Of a DNA stretch of 5,318 bases, positions 1 through 5,260 are shown in pieces. The notes under the pieces were generated by a model, which was given only the letters and a program-made list of their open reading frames with translations, searched no databases and had not been told where the DNA came from. How positions within the stretch are numbered: position 1 is the stretch's first letter; each line of letters opens with the position of its first letter. The stretch is from an uncultured Saprospiraceae bacterium (GTDB taxonomy: Bacteria > Bacteroidota > Bacteroidia > Chitinophagales > Saprospiraceae), in assembly GCA_938002705.1 (NCBI GenBank), contig CALLAG010000308.1, forward strand, positions 1-5,318, given 5' to 3'. A program made the position numbers and the translations under genes.

Positions 1-19
1 TGACTTATCATTGATGAAA

Positions 20-262
20 TTATTGATATTTTTCATCATTACTAAGGCTGTCAATCGTCCTCACTACTTCTCCATGATATGGCACCCATTGATCCAGTAG
101 CTTTTTATTTTCATTGAGCTCTGATTTTATTTTTGATAACAGCTGCTTGGCATCCCTTGCGTTTTTTCTGTCTTCGATTCTCTCACTTAGGTATAGGCCA
201 AGAACTACACTGAAAACAATTAGGAATACTTGTAGTAGATATTTTAATATTGATTGTTTCAT
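20..262 (-). CDS. Small membrane-anchored protein, DUF6090-like N-terminus, probably truncated
   Basis: The 80-residue product has one N-terminal membrane segment (about residues 8-25, rich in Leu, Val, Ile and Phe). A charged helical stretch follows (ERIEDRKN, then SKIKSELNENKKLL), and then a WVPYHGEV segment. This layout resembles uncharacterised Bacteroidota membrane proteins of the DUF6090 kind, in which a TM anchor precedes a helical domain; by recollection those are usually 200 residues or more, so this copy looks short. The frame ends at a TAA (20-22) and meets further stops just after it. Dropping one A from the five-A run (29-33) would reopen the frame to the window edge as DENINNFINDKS. 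A frameshifted gene, or a base-calling error, is therefore likely. The ATG at 260-262 has no Shine-Dalgarno sequence. The gene lies 63 bp downstream of the propeller lipoprotein on the same strand. Function unknown. Confidence 0.6.
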   Translation of the reverse strand: MKQSILKYLLQVFLIVFSVVLGLYLSERIEDRKNARDAKQLLSKIKSELNENKKLLDQWVPYHGEVVRTIDSLSNDEKYQ

Positions 263-325
263 AGTATATGGTCTTTATTTTATAGTTAAGCTATCGTCAT
301 TAGTTGTACTGAGTTCATATTTACA

Positions 326-1375
326 TTAATTCCAAGGACCATTAGTTTTTACATTGATGACTTCTCCGTCTGCAGTTATCTGATATAAGCCACCTGCACA
401 ACCTAACCAAATATTTCCTCTGTTATCTTTTAAGAATGCCATTACGGGATGTGGTACATTGTAATTTATGAAGTTATTATTATTGTATTTGTATACCCCA
501 TTGCTTATTGTGCTTATCCATATATCTTTAGAATAATCATGGTATATCCCGTATACATCATTTTGACTTAATCCACTAATTGCAGAAAAATGAGTGATTT
601 CCGTACCGTCATATTTATTTAATCCACCCTCGCCAGATCGATTGGTGGCATCAGGATTGTCTTTTTCTGCTACCCTTGTTCCGATCCAGATGTTTCCTTT
701 ATCGTCTTCTATGATTGACTGTACATTATTAGAGTTTAAGCCATCTTTTGTTGTCAGATGAGTAAATGATTTGCCATCATAACGGCTTGCTGCATAACCG
801 TCTCTTCCGAACCATATGCTCCCATCAGAATCTTCCGTGATAGTGGTTACCCAATCTTTAGTGTCTGGATTGATCATAGTTTCTATGTCGGGATAGGGGA
901 TAGCAAATTTTTCAAAATTGGAACCATTCAACTTACAGACGCCACCCCAAGTACCTATCCAAAAGATGCCTTTGCTATCAATAAATAAATTACTTATCAT
1001 GTCACTACAAAGCCCATCTTTCTCAGAATAGTTTGTATATGTTACACCATCAAACTTAGACAGTCCAGAACCTGTCCCAAACCATAAGTTGCCTAAATTA
1101 TCTTCTATGACATCTACTATTCTATTACTCGGTAATCCGTCACTGGTTGTTAGATAGACTAATTTGTTTCCATCATATTTAGCTACCCCCTTTTCTAAAG
1201 TTCCAAACCAAAGATTGTCTTTAGAGTCTTGGAATATATCGACAACATATTCTCCAATTTGAGAAGGCTTCAATTTCTCTGTTGGACTTTCTATTACGAC
1301 AGGCACAGTTTTGGTCCTTTGAGTATTACAAGAGACTGCGATAACTGTCCATAGTGCTAATAGTATTGTCTTCAT
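326..1375 (-). CDS. Lipoprotein with a single seven-bladed two-component-regulator propeller (Reg_prop repeats)
   Basis: A 349-residue protein. Residues 1-16 form a lipoprotein signal peptide with a lipobox-like AVSC, so Cys16 should be lipidated. No acidic or lysine-rich surface-export signal follows the Cys (NTQRTK), so a periplasm-facing anchor is inferred. The rest consists of Reg_prop repeats of the form D-x-x-G-N-[IL]-W-[FIL]-G-T-x-x-G-[LV]-x-K-[YF]-D-G. The conserved Trp falls at residues 56, 98, 139, 188, 230, 286 and 323, giving exactly seven blades, enough for one closed beta-propeller. Blade 5 carries an insert (about 234-250). In the well-known Bacteroides hybrid two-component sensors two such propellers precede Y_Y_Y, a TM segment and a histidine kinase; none of those parts is present. 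It may bind a ligand or partner in the envelope; no ligand can be named. The ATG follows an A9 run and directly abuts the stop of a possible small ORF. Confidence 0.9.
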   Translation of the reverse strand: MKTILLALWTVIAVSCNTQRTKTVPVVIESPTEKLKPSQIGEYVVDIFQDSKDNLWFGTLEKGVAKYDGNKLVYLTTSDGLPSNRIVDVIEDNLGNLWFGTGSGLSKFDGVTYTNYSEKDGLCSDMISNLFIDSKGIFWIGTWGGVCKLNGSNFEKFAIPYPDIETMINPDTKDWVTTITEDSDGSIWFGRDGYAASRYDGKSFTHLTTKDGLNSNNVQSIIEDDKGNIWIGTRVAEKDNPDATNRSGEGGLNKYDGTEITHFSAISGLSQNDVYGIYHDYSKDIWISTISNGVYKYNNNNFINYNVPHPVMAFLKDNRGNIWLGCAGGLYQITADGEVINVKTNGPWN

Positions 1376-1501
1376 TTATTTTTTTTTGAATGCTGACTGA
1401 CTGTTGATGATGTCCAGTATTTCTATTAGGTACGAACAGGTATGCTTTGACTCTATTGTCTTATCGGTATTCTCTGTTTTATCATTAGTAAATTTGTGCA
1501 T
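1376..1501 (-). CDS. Possible 41-residue small protein
   Basis: An ATG at 1499-1501 opens 41 codons ending in a TAA (1376-1378), which is followed without a gap by the ATG of the propeller lipoprotein. The product starts MHKFTNDKTENTDK, is polar at the N-terminus, has a central amphipathic stretch (YLIEILDIIN) and ends in FKKK encoded by an A9 run. It has no signal peptide, TM segment or recognised motif. The frame is the same as that of the upstream acetyltransferase, separated from it by TAA and six sense codons, so readthrough would add it as a C-terminal tail. The gap has no evident promoter. It could be a real small protein translationally coupled to the lipoprotein, a decayed 3' end of a longer gene, or a chance ORF. 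I see no Shine-Dalgarno sequence. Confidence 0.3.
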   Translation of the reverse strand: MHKFTNDKTENTDKTIESKHTCSYLIEILDIINSQSAFKKK

Positions 1502-1519
1502 AGAGTTTTGGTTATAGTT

Positions 1520-2047
1520 TTAGGTCTTTATCCACTCATTTTTCAGAATGGCATAAATGTCAACACTTATTAATTGACCATTCTTTACTTCACATTCACG
1601 CATTGTGCCCTCATATGTAAAGTTAATCTTCTTTAAGGCGTTTTTGCACTTATTGTTTTCACTTATTACATATCCTTCGATTCTATTAAGTTTTAATTTT
1701 TCAAATCCTTGGTTAAAGAGATTAGGCATCACTTCTTTTAATATACCATTGCCCCAATATTGTTTCAGAAGCCATAATCCAATTTCTGCTTTTTTGTGTT
1801 TAGCTTCTAAGTTATTGAAGCCACAAGCTCCTCTGAATTGATTATCATGAATTCCATATATTCCCCACCAAATTCCAGTACCTTCCTCTTTAAGTTTGCG
1901 ATACCAGTTCATTTGGATTTTAGTTTCTTCCAAGGTTGAAAAGTGTACGTCGTAATATTTCGTTACTTCAGGATTAGATAGCCCTTTGTGAATATTAGTA
2001 ATATCCTTAGGTTCTATTTCTTTCAAGTAGTAATTATCTGTTTTCAA
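1520..2047 (-). CDS. GNAT family N-acetyltransferase (RimJ/RimL-like, Acetyltransf_3)
   Basis: The 175-residue length is normal for this family. GNAT enzymes transfer acetyl from acetyl-CoA to an amine; RimJ/RimL act on N-termini of ribosomal proteins, but relatives acetylate many substrates, so the substrate is unknown. Visible marks are the opening beta strand YYLKEIEPKD (6-15), the central strand GACGFNNLE (73-81), motif A AEIGLWLLKQYWGNGI (87-102) with the acetyl-CoA pyrophosphate loop QYWGNG (96-101), and motif B with NNKCKNALKKINFTYEGT (131-148), the usual N-x-x-[SC]-x-x-x-[LA]-x-K-x-x-F-x-x-EG pattern. The start is TTG (2045-2047), not ATG: an in-frame TAA lies four codons upstream and the next Met is residue 46, beyond the first strand. 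The gene lies 97 bp downstream of the rRNA methyltransferase on the same strand, with no clear promoter between. Confidence 0.88.
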   Translation of the reverse strand: MKTDNYYLKEIEPKDITNIHKGLSNPEVTKYYDVHFSTLEETKIQMNWYRKLKEEGTGIWWGIYGIHDNQFRGACGFNNLEAKHKKAEIGLWLLKQYWGNGILKEVMPNLFNQGFEKLKLNRIEGYVISENNKCKNALKKINFTYEGTMRECEVKNGQLISVDIYAILKNEWIKT

Positions 2048-2163
2048 TAGTGCTTAATTTTCTCGTTTACTATTCCAAGATAGTAAATAGTTGGTGTTAG
2101 AATCAGTAAAATAAGTAAATTGTAAGGGATGCTTATCTCATATCCTATTGATAATATCCTGCC
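2044..2163 (-). other. Open frame without an ATG that fills the rlmI-GNAT gap and ends on the GNAT start
   Basis: The frame is open for 39 codons and reads through the whole gap. It has a hydrophobic stretch (NLLILLILTPTIYYLGIV) followed by NEKIKHY and a TGA whose first two bases are the last two of the GNAT TTG start. It looks like the end of a membrane protein, but has no ATG, GTG or TTG; only ATA, ATC or CTG could start it. It could be a gene remnant, a coupled leader, or a by-product of T-rich sequence, which tends to read as hydrophobic residues. Low confidence that it is translated. Confidence 0.15.
2066..2087. promoter_or_regulatory. AT-rich 8-bp perfect inverted repeat upstream of the GNAT gene
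   Basis: TTTACTAT, six bases, then ATAGTAAA: a perfect 8-bp stem centred about 30 bases before the TTG start of the acetyltransferase. No T run follows on either strand, so it is not a typical terminator. A small operator or a leader-RNA hairpin that modulates GNAT translation is possible; function is inferred only from position and symmetry. Confidence 0.3.
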
Positions 2164-3365
2164 TTAAGATAAGCCCCTTCTTTAAATCCAATAGGATGAT
2201 CTATGTCATGGAAGCTTTTCTTAGTGAGCTTGAGATGTGAGTTTCTGAGAGCATTATTATTTGTTTCAAAAAATATATCTGCCGTTACTCTTGAGGAACA
2301 AGATGCGAGTATAAGAGTGCCTCCTCGTTTGACTAATTGGCTTCCGAGTCTTGCTAGCTTTGCGTAAGAATCTATCGCTCTATCAACTTCCGTAGCTCGC
2401 TTAGCAAATGCCGGTGGGTCTATGATGATGATGTCGAATTTTTTCTTTTCATTGATCATGTCTTGTAACTCTTCGAATGCATCACCGCATATTGTGTTAT
2501 GCATGCCTTCTACTTTATTGAGTTTGGCATTATCTGTGGCAAGGCTTAAGGCTTGTCTGCTGATGTCTAAGCTCGTAACTGATGCTGCACCTCCCACAAG
2601 TGCATGGACGCTGAATCCGCCCGCATATGAGAATACATCTAAGACATTTTTAGATCGAGCCATCTGTCCTATAGCTAAGCGGTTATGTCTATGGTCGAGG
2701 AAGAATCCCGTCTTATGTCCTTTGATCACATTGACTTTAAATATAACGCCATGCTCTCGTATGAGGACATTCTCTTGCTGTAGTTCTCCATATAGGACGC
2801 TGCCGTCTTTAAGACCTGCTTTGTTAGCAGAGTCTGTTGTGTTTCTTGACAATCTGATGACCAGTGCTGCACACTTAGTCTGTGAGATAATAGATATAAG
2901 AAGCTGTTGTAGATAGGGAAACCATATGTCAGAATATAATTTGACAACGACGATATTGTCATACACATCTGCAATTACGCCTGGTAATCCATCATTCTCT
3001 CCGAATAGTAGTCTATAGGCATTCGTGTCAGTCTGTAGTAGTGGGTTCCTGATCTTGAGAGCAGTCTTGATTTTATTATCGAACCATTCTTGGTCGATCT
3101 TAGCAGAATCAAAAAACTGAAACAACTTAATTCTAATAGGGGAGCTGGGATCATATAATCCACAGGCCAAGAACTTATCTTTTTGGCTATCAAAAATGAT
3201 TGCGAGATCTCCTGCTTGTCCTTCCTTACTTTGTTTTATGATACTACCGTCAAATATCCAGGGGTGTTGCTCTTTTTTAAGACGTTTTTCTGCTGAGGGC
3301 TTCAGCTTTATAGCGATGCTTTTAGTCTTAAGTGATAATATGGCTTCGGGTAGATTGAGCTTCAA
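2145..3365 (-). CDS. rlmI: Class I SAM-dependent 23S rRNA (cytosine-C5) methyltransferase, RlmI family
   Basis: A 406-residue cytosolic protein, close to the 396 of E. coli RlmI, which makes m5C1962 in 23S rRNA. The N-terminus is a PUA RNA-binding domain (about 17-95, with HPWIFDGSI at 34-42). The middle domain has RLLFGENDGLPGVIADVY (118-135) and KTGFFLDHR (218-226), both hallmarks of this family. The Rossmann methyltransferase follows: motif I VLDVFSYAGGFS (241-252), acidic end of strand 2 SLDIS (265-269), motif IV DPPAF (316-320) and LASCSS (353-358), whose Cys356 is the likely catalytic nucleophile by family knowledge. The start is TTG (3363-3365): an in-frame TAA lies nine codons upstream and the first Met is residue 235. 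Residues 1-15 extend beyond the usual family start, so translation could begin slightly later at a non-ATG codon. The stop is TAG. Site specificity is inferred from the family. Confidence 0.92.
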   Translation of the reverse strand: MKLNLPEAILSLKTKSIAIKLKPSAEKRLKKEQHPWIFDGSIIKQSKEGQAGDLAIIFDSQKDKFLACGLYDPSSPIRIKLFQFFDSAKIDQEWFDNKIKTALKIRNPLLQTDTNAYRLLFGENDGLPGVIADVYDNIVVVKLYSDIWFPYLQQLLISIISQTKCAALVIRLSRNTTDSANKAGLKDGSVLYGELQQENVLIREHGVIFKVNVIKGHKTGFFLDHRHNRLAIGQMARSKNVLDVFSYAGGFSVHALVGGAASVTSLDISRQALSLATDNAKLNKVEGMHNTICGDAFEELQDMINEKKKFDIIIIDPPAFAKRATEVDRAIDSYAKLARLGSQLVKRGGTLILASCSSRVTADIFFETNNNALRNSHLKLTKKSFHDIDHPIGFKEGAYLKAGYYQ

Positions 3366-3406
3366 TACAGCGGATTTTGGCCCAATTTATAGCTTTTATA
3401 GATCAT
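3362..3406 (-). promoter_or_regulatory. Possible 14-residue leader ORF overlapping the rlmI TTG start
   Basis: An ATG at 3404-3406 opens MIYKSYKLGQNPLY and stops at TGA (3362-3364). The TGA shares two bases with the TTG start of rlmI (TTGA), the geometry expected for termination-reinitiation coupling. The TTG itself has no Shine-Dalgarno sequence, which makes coupling a reasonable way to initiate there. An ORF this short can occur by chance. Confidence 0.25.
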
Positions 3407-3488
3407 TATTATGTTATGAAGATTTAAATGTCAGGAGTGGTATGAATGATAACTGAATCTCATATAATTAGAAATTCCTAAAGGGTAC

Positions 3489-3526
3489 TTCTATTTACTG
3501 CCTCTTGAGTTGAAAGTAGAATAGAA
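3489..3526. other. Bulged 11-bp hairpin in the divergent gap
   Basis: TTCTATTTACT (3489-3499) pairs with AGTA-G-AATAGAA (3515-3526): eleven base pairs with one bulged G and a 15-base loop. No T run follows on the plus strand, so it is not an obvious terminator. It could belong to a leader RNA or small RNA; it is AT-rich and only moderately stable. Confidence 0.25.
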
Positions 3527-3612
3527 TGGACATAAACAAGGCGAGAAGAGGGATTATAGCCTTCGCTAAATGACCGATGAACAACGCAGTATATGTTCAT
3601 TATATTCGCTTA

Positions 3613-3630
3613 AGAAAATTTCAATTTTCT
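3613..3630. promoter_or_regulatory. 18-bp palindrome upstream of the EF-hand gene
   Basis: AGAAAATTTCAATTTTCT is a perfect inverted repeat (8 bp arms, 2-base centre) about 90 bases before the EF-hand ATG. The symmetry and spacing suit a dimeric repressor or activator site. AT-rich palindromes also arise by chance, so the call rests on symmetry and location alone. Confidence 0.3.
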
Positions 3631-3719
3631 GTTCAGCCAAGAATGTAGTAGATAGAGGTACCCTATATTAGGTCTTTACTAACAATTATAAGAAATTCTT
3701 CTCAGACTTAATCAGCAAT

Positions 3720-3998
3720 ATGGCGAGCAAAAAGAAAATATTGAATCAGGTTAAAATTTTATTATCTCAATCGTTTGAAACACCAGAGAAGGCCTTTGCT
3801 TTTTTTGATAAGAATGGCGATGCACATCTTAGTAAGAACGAACTCAAGGATCTCTTGAAAGCAGCAGGAGTAGGAGGTTTTATCTCCAAGGTCGCAGCTA
3901 AGCAAATGATCAAAGGCCTGGATAAGAGTAAAGATAAAAAGCTAAACTGGTCAGAATTTAAGAAAGCGGTGGATGCATTGATGAGTGAAGCAAAGTAA
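3720..3998 (+). CDS. Small cytosolic EF-hand protein with two calcium-binding loops
   Basis: A 92-residue protein without signal peptide or TM segment, so it should stay in the cytosol. Two canonical 12-residue EF-hand loops are visible. Loop 1 is DKNGDAHLSKNE (30-41), with ligands D30, N32, D34, S38 and E41. Loop 2 is DKSKDKKLNWSE (68-79), with D68, S70, D72, N76 and E79. Each is flanked by helices (KAFAFF before and LKDLLKAAG after loop 1; AAKQMIKGL before and FKKAVDALM after loop 2), and the spacing of 38 residues suits a paired EF-hand module as in calmodulin half-domains. The usual Gly at loop position 6 is Ala in loop 1 and Lys in loop 2, which may lower affinity. It may buffer or sense Ca2+; no target can be named. 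The gene stands alone on the plus strand, between a divergent rlmI and a convergent secreted-protein gene. The ATG has no Shine-Dalgarno sequence. Confidence 0.85.
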   Translation: MASKKKILNQVKILLSQSFETPEKAFAFFDKNGDAHLSKNELKDLLKAAGVGGFISKVAAKQMIKGLDKSKDKKLNWSEFKKAVDALMSEAK

Positions 3999-4053
3999 TA
4001 ACACTTTGTACTCATATACAGTAATCTCATCTCTTTATTTGAGGTAGGAGCAT

Positions 4054-4086
4054 AAAAAAAAGCGAGAACCTAAATGACTCTCGCTT
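4054..4086 (-). terminator. Rho-independent terminator of the PDZ/T9SS gene
   Basis: Read on the minus strand, AAGCGAGA, an 11-base loop and TCTCGCTT form a perfect 8-bp stem that runs into an eight-T tract (4061-4054). It begins about 20 bases after the stop of the secreted-protein gene. On the plus strand the same stem is followed by GATATATATCTTTT, so it may also weakly stop transcription of the convergent EF-hand gene. Confidence 0.85.
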
Positions 4087-4106
4087 GATATATATCTTTT
4101 ACTTGA

Positions 4107-5021
4107 TTACTTTGTTAACTGAACCTTATGCTTATATATGTCATTACCTTGCTGTATAGACATGATGTAAGTGCCATCACTTTCATTCTCCAGGTTATAA
4201 TCTATTCTCAGATTGCCAGTGTAGTCAGTAATTACTTCTTGGTGTATCAGCTGACCTGTGATCCCCATAACTCTAAATATAACATCTTCGTCAGATGTAG
4301 ATGTAAAGTTAATATGAGATAATGATCTCGTAGGATTAGGATATGATGTTAAAGTCGCTTCTATAGGGTTCTCTTTTAGCTCGTTAGCTGGTATTATATC
4401 ATACTGCTCTTCATCGCAATACTTATAAGTGACAGTACTTACTTCTCTACTCCCTATGGTAATGTACTTAGAGTATTGACGGGCACCTTTTTTCATGATC
4501 ACTTCTACTGTCTCACCTATCTCTGATGCGTTAACTGCAGCGGTAAGGTCGCAGTAACTGTTGATAACCTCTCCATCAAACTCCATAATGCTTTCGCTGA
4601 TGTTAATCCCCGCTATTGCAGCCGGTGAGGCGTACACAACTCTCTCAAGGTCTACACCATTAAGATCATCTCTACCGATCGCCTTGACACCTATGAATGG
4701 CTTAAGGATCGTATTGACATTCTTACAGATGTAGTCTCCATCCGCTTCTTGTTTGTTAGAGTCAAATCTTATAATTGTTGTTGCTAAGTCTGTTTTGATA
4801 TAGCCATTTATAGTTAATCTACCTAACTGGTCATACTCTTTGATATACGATGGAATATCAAGTGATAGTGCATCATTGCCTGTTAATTCCGTCTGTTTTA
4901 AGATCCCTTTCTCATCATATGTTTGTATAGATATCTTTTCAGTTACCGATTTGTTTTGCCCAAAACTAAAATTCATAAACCCAAAAATTACCACAAGGGT
5001 ACACACAATCATTTTTCTCAT
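4107..5021 (-). CDS. Secreted PDZ-domain protein with C-terminal T9SS type A sorting domain
   Basis: A 304-residue protein. Residues 1-21 form a Sec signal peptide (MRKMIVCTLVVIFGF core) ending FG before Gln22, which fits the Bacteroidota tendency to cleave before Gln and cyclise it to pyroglutamate. Residues 22-105 match no domain I recognise. Residues about 106-193 look like a PDZ domain: the carboxylate-binding-loop region FIGVKAI (109-115), then VYASPAAIAGI (129-139), IMEFDGEVI (145-153) and VEVIMKKG (172-179). Residues about 224-304 are a T9SS sorting domain with YPNP (227-230), GTYIMSI (283-289) and terminal KVQLTK, which directs export across the outer membrane by the Por machinery. 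No protease or other catalytic domain is joined to the PDZ domain, so a binding or scaffold role on the cell surface or in the medium is inferred. Cys99, Cys157 and Cys202 are the only mature cysteines. ATG start; a terminator follows. Confidence 0.88.
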   Translation of the reverse strand: MRKMIVCTLVVIFGFMNFSFGQNKSVTEKISIQTYDEKGILKQTELTGNDALSLDIPSYIKEYDQLGRLTINGYIKTDLATTIIRFDSNKQEADGDYICKNVNTILKPFIGVKAIGRDDLNGVDLERVVYASPAAIAGINISESIMEFDGEVINSYCDLTAAVNASEIGETVEVIMKKGARQYSKYITIGSREVSTVTYKYCDEEQYDIIPANELKENPIEATLTSYPNPTRSLSHINFTSTSDEDVIFRVMGITGQLIHQEVITDYTGNLRIDYNLENESDGTYIMSIQQGNDIYKHKVQLTK

Positions 5022-5088
5022 AATAGATTATAAAGTTTTTTTTTAGAATAAATATATGCTTACGATCTGCAAGCATTGATAATGTATT

Positions 5089-5117
5089 GAAATTATTATC
5101 TGGTAGGAATGTTACAA
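5089..5117 (-). promoter_or_regulatory. Candidate Bacteroidota-type promoter of the PDZ/T9SS gene
   Basis: On the minus strand a TTG (5117-5115) lies 19 bases before TAATTTC (5095-5089), close to the Bacteroidota sigma-A pattern TTTG-N19/20-TAnnTTTG, though the last base is C and the -7 box is one base short. It would give a leader of about 60 bases to the ATG at 5021. Inferred from pattern only. Confidence 0.3.
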
Positions 5118-5155
5118 TCTTAAGACGTTTCAGATCAGCAGAGGTTACCAAAATG

Positions 5156-5233
5156 ATATGTTAAAGCCTTGATTAGATGATTAGTGTCACCCACTTTACA
5201 TATGTCATCTATTACGAACATTTAACATATGTT
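5156..5233. repeat. Cluster of ACATATGT palindromes and inverted half-site
   Basis: ACATATGT occurs twice (5198-5205 and 5225-5232), centres 27 bp apart; the second is embedded in the 10-bp palindrome AACATATGTT (5224-5233). Each is preceded by a related TTTA-type flank (CTTTACATATG and TTTAACATATG). A third, degenerate site in opposite orientation, ATATGTTAAA (5156-5165), is an exact reverse complement of TTTAACATAT (5221-5230). The set looks like a repeated operator, upstream of the PDZ gene and overlapping a possible outward promoter. Confidence 0.35.
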
Positions 5234-5260
5234 GACTTGACAATTGAATAATCTAATTTG
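5232..5260 (+). promoter_or_regulatory. Possible outward promoter for a gene beyond the right edge
   Basis: On the plus strand a TTG (5232-5234) lies 19 bases before TAATTTG (5254-5260), one base short of the Bacteroidota TAnnTTTG box. An E. coli-like TTGACA (5237-5242) is nearby. The AACATATGTT palindrome overlaps the upstream box. No plus-strand gene is visible before the window ends, though an ATG at 5311 could begin one. Confidence 0.2.

Larger units (their letters stand above)
3407..3719. other. Divergent intergenic region, no confident gene
   Basis: This stretch separates the rlmI leader from the EF-hand gene and must hold signals for both directions. I found no TTG-N19-TAnnTTTG promoter match for either gene. 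Two tiny plus-strand ORFs (3526-3573 with 15 residues, and 3570-3671 with 33 residues starting MTDEQRSICSLYS) overlap as ATGA, but neither has recognisable homology or a ribosome site. Structured elements are a bulged hairpin at 3489-3526 and a palindrome at 3613-3630. No tRNA or repeat array is visible. Confidence 0.5.

Noticed and set aside
2422..2916. 164-codon plus-strand ORF opposite rlmI
   Set aside because: It lies wholly antisense to a methyltransferase with all family motifs, has Cys- and Ser-rich low-complexity composition and shows no domain; it is a shadow.
3482..3664. AGGGTAC (3482-3488) and GTACCCT (3658-3664) as a long-range inverted repeat
   Set aside because: Only 7 bp match over 170 bp and the match does not extend; chance is enough, and it does not mark a mobile-element end.
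3570..3671. 33-residue plus-strand ORF MTDEQRSICSLYS..., preceded by a 15-residue ORF overlapping as ATGA
   Set aside because: Too short, no ribosome site, no recognised similarity, and it runs through the 18-bp palindrome; mentioned only within the gap description.
4966..5151. 61-codon minus-strand ORF starting at TTG upstream of the PDZ gene
   Set aside because: It overlaps the signal-peptide region of the PDZ/T9SS gene by over 50 bases, needs a TTG start, has no recognised motif, and crosses the candidate promoter.
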